A DNA stretch of 5,896 bases from Deltaproteobacteria bacterium (lineage in GTDB: Bacteria > Desulfobacterota > Deferrimicrobia > Deferrimicrobiales > Deferrimicrobiaceae), in NCBI GenBank assembly GCA_003105225.1, contig PQAK01000221.1, positions 582 to 6,477 of the forward strand. The letters run 5' to 3'. Made by a program: the position numbers and the translations under genes. Under the pieces are notes generated by a model, which was not told where the DNA came from, did no database searches, and was given only the letters and a program-made list of their open reading frames with translations. Position 1 is the stretch's first letter, and the number at the start of each line of letters is the position of its first letter. Below are positions 5,806 through 5,896 of the stretch, one piece after another.

Positions 5806-5896
5806 CCGTGGAACTGCGTTCATCCTCCGAAGCCGACACGCTGGAAATCGCCCGATTGCTGGGAGCGGAGCTGGTTCCCGGCGACGTGGTGGCGCT
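5802..5896 (+). CDS. tsaE: tRNA t6A biosynthesis ATPase TsaE, N-terminal part (3' end outside window)
   Basis: Only the first 31 full codons are present, reading MTVELRSSSEADTLEIARLLGAELVPGDVVA. This matches the TsaE N-terminus: a short strand, a Ser-x-x-x-T helix start (SEADTLEIARLLG), then the PGDVVxL strand that leads into the Walker A loop, which would lie just past the window edge. TsaE is the P-loop ATPase that works with TsaB and TsaD to make N6-threonylcarbamoyladenosine at position 37 of ANN-decoding tRNAs. Genes for nnr and tsaE are neighbours or fused in many bacteria, which supports the call. The ATG lacks its own close ribosome binding site. An in-frame TTG at 5763 (overlapping the nnr stop) would add 13 residues but has no better site, so 5802 is chosen. 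Without the Walker motif the call rests on a short match and on context. Confidence 0.8.
   Translation, partial: MTVELRSSSEADTLEIARLLGAELVPGDVVA

Noticed and set aside
4045..5823. A 592-codon open frame on the minus strand, antisense to nnr
   Set aside because: Same artefact: low-complexity Arg/Asp/His-rich translation with no motifs, opposite a fully conserved nnr gene.
1..5896. Terminators, tRNA/rRNA genes, CRISPR repeats, insertion sequences
   Set aside because: No stem followed by a T run in any gap, no repeated spacers, no terminal inverted repeats and no RNA gene signature were seen; the window is almost entirely coding.

Overview
The window is GC-rich and fully coding on the + strand. 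It holds eight consecutive genes with overlaps or short gaps (0-35 nt), so it reads as the middle of one long housekeeping operon. The order is folP (3' end), cdaA, cdaR (ybbR family), glmM, pdxJ, acpS, nnr (nnrE-nnrD fusion) and tsaE (5' end, cut by the window edge). No RNA gene, mobile element, CRISPR array or factor-independent terminator is visible.

The cdaA-cdaR-glmM trio is best known from Firmicutes, where it makes and controls cyclic di-AMP. The adjacent pdxJ-acpS pair is typical of Proteobacteria. The combination, with folP before it and nnr-tsaE after it, resembles the arrangement I recall from Geobacter-like and related delta-proteobacterial (Desulfobacterota/Desulfuromonadota-type) genomes. 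This assignment is an inference from gene order, GC content and protein style; nothing in the window names the species.

Layout: positions 1-228 finish dihydropteroate synthase (folate). Positions 222-1656 encode the membrane diadenylate cyclase and its membrane-anchored YbbR-domain regulator. Positions 1666-3021 encode phosphoglucosamine mutase, which makes the UDP-GlcNAc precursor for peptidoglycan and lipopolysaccharide and is known in Firmicutes to bind and inhibit CdaA. Positions 3046-3768 encode pyridoxine 5'-phosphate synthase (vitamin B6), and 3776-4168 holo-ACP synthase (activation of the fatty-acid carrier protein). Positions 4165-5766 encode the bifunctional NAD(P)HX repair enzyme. 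From 5802 the tsaE gene (tRNA t6A modification) begins.

Translation looks tightly coupled: stop and start codons overlap at folP/cdaA, cdaA/cdaR and acpS/nnr. The tsaE start may be reached through a seven-codon leader reading frame. All enzymes have their key catalytic motifs. The points worth a second look are small: an atypical stretch just after the RHR motif of CdaA, a short two-domain CdaR, an AT-rich patch inside acpS, a possible hairpin over the pdxJ ribosome binding site, and the mini-ORF before tsaE. I do not see an undescribed system here.
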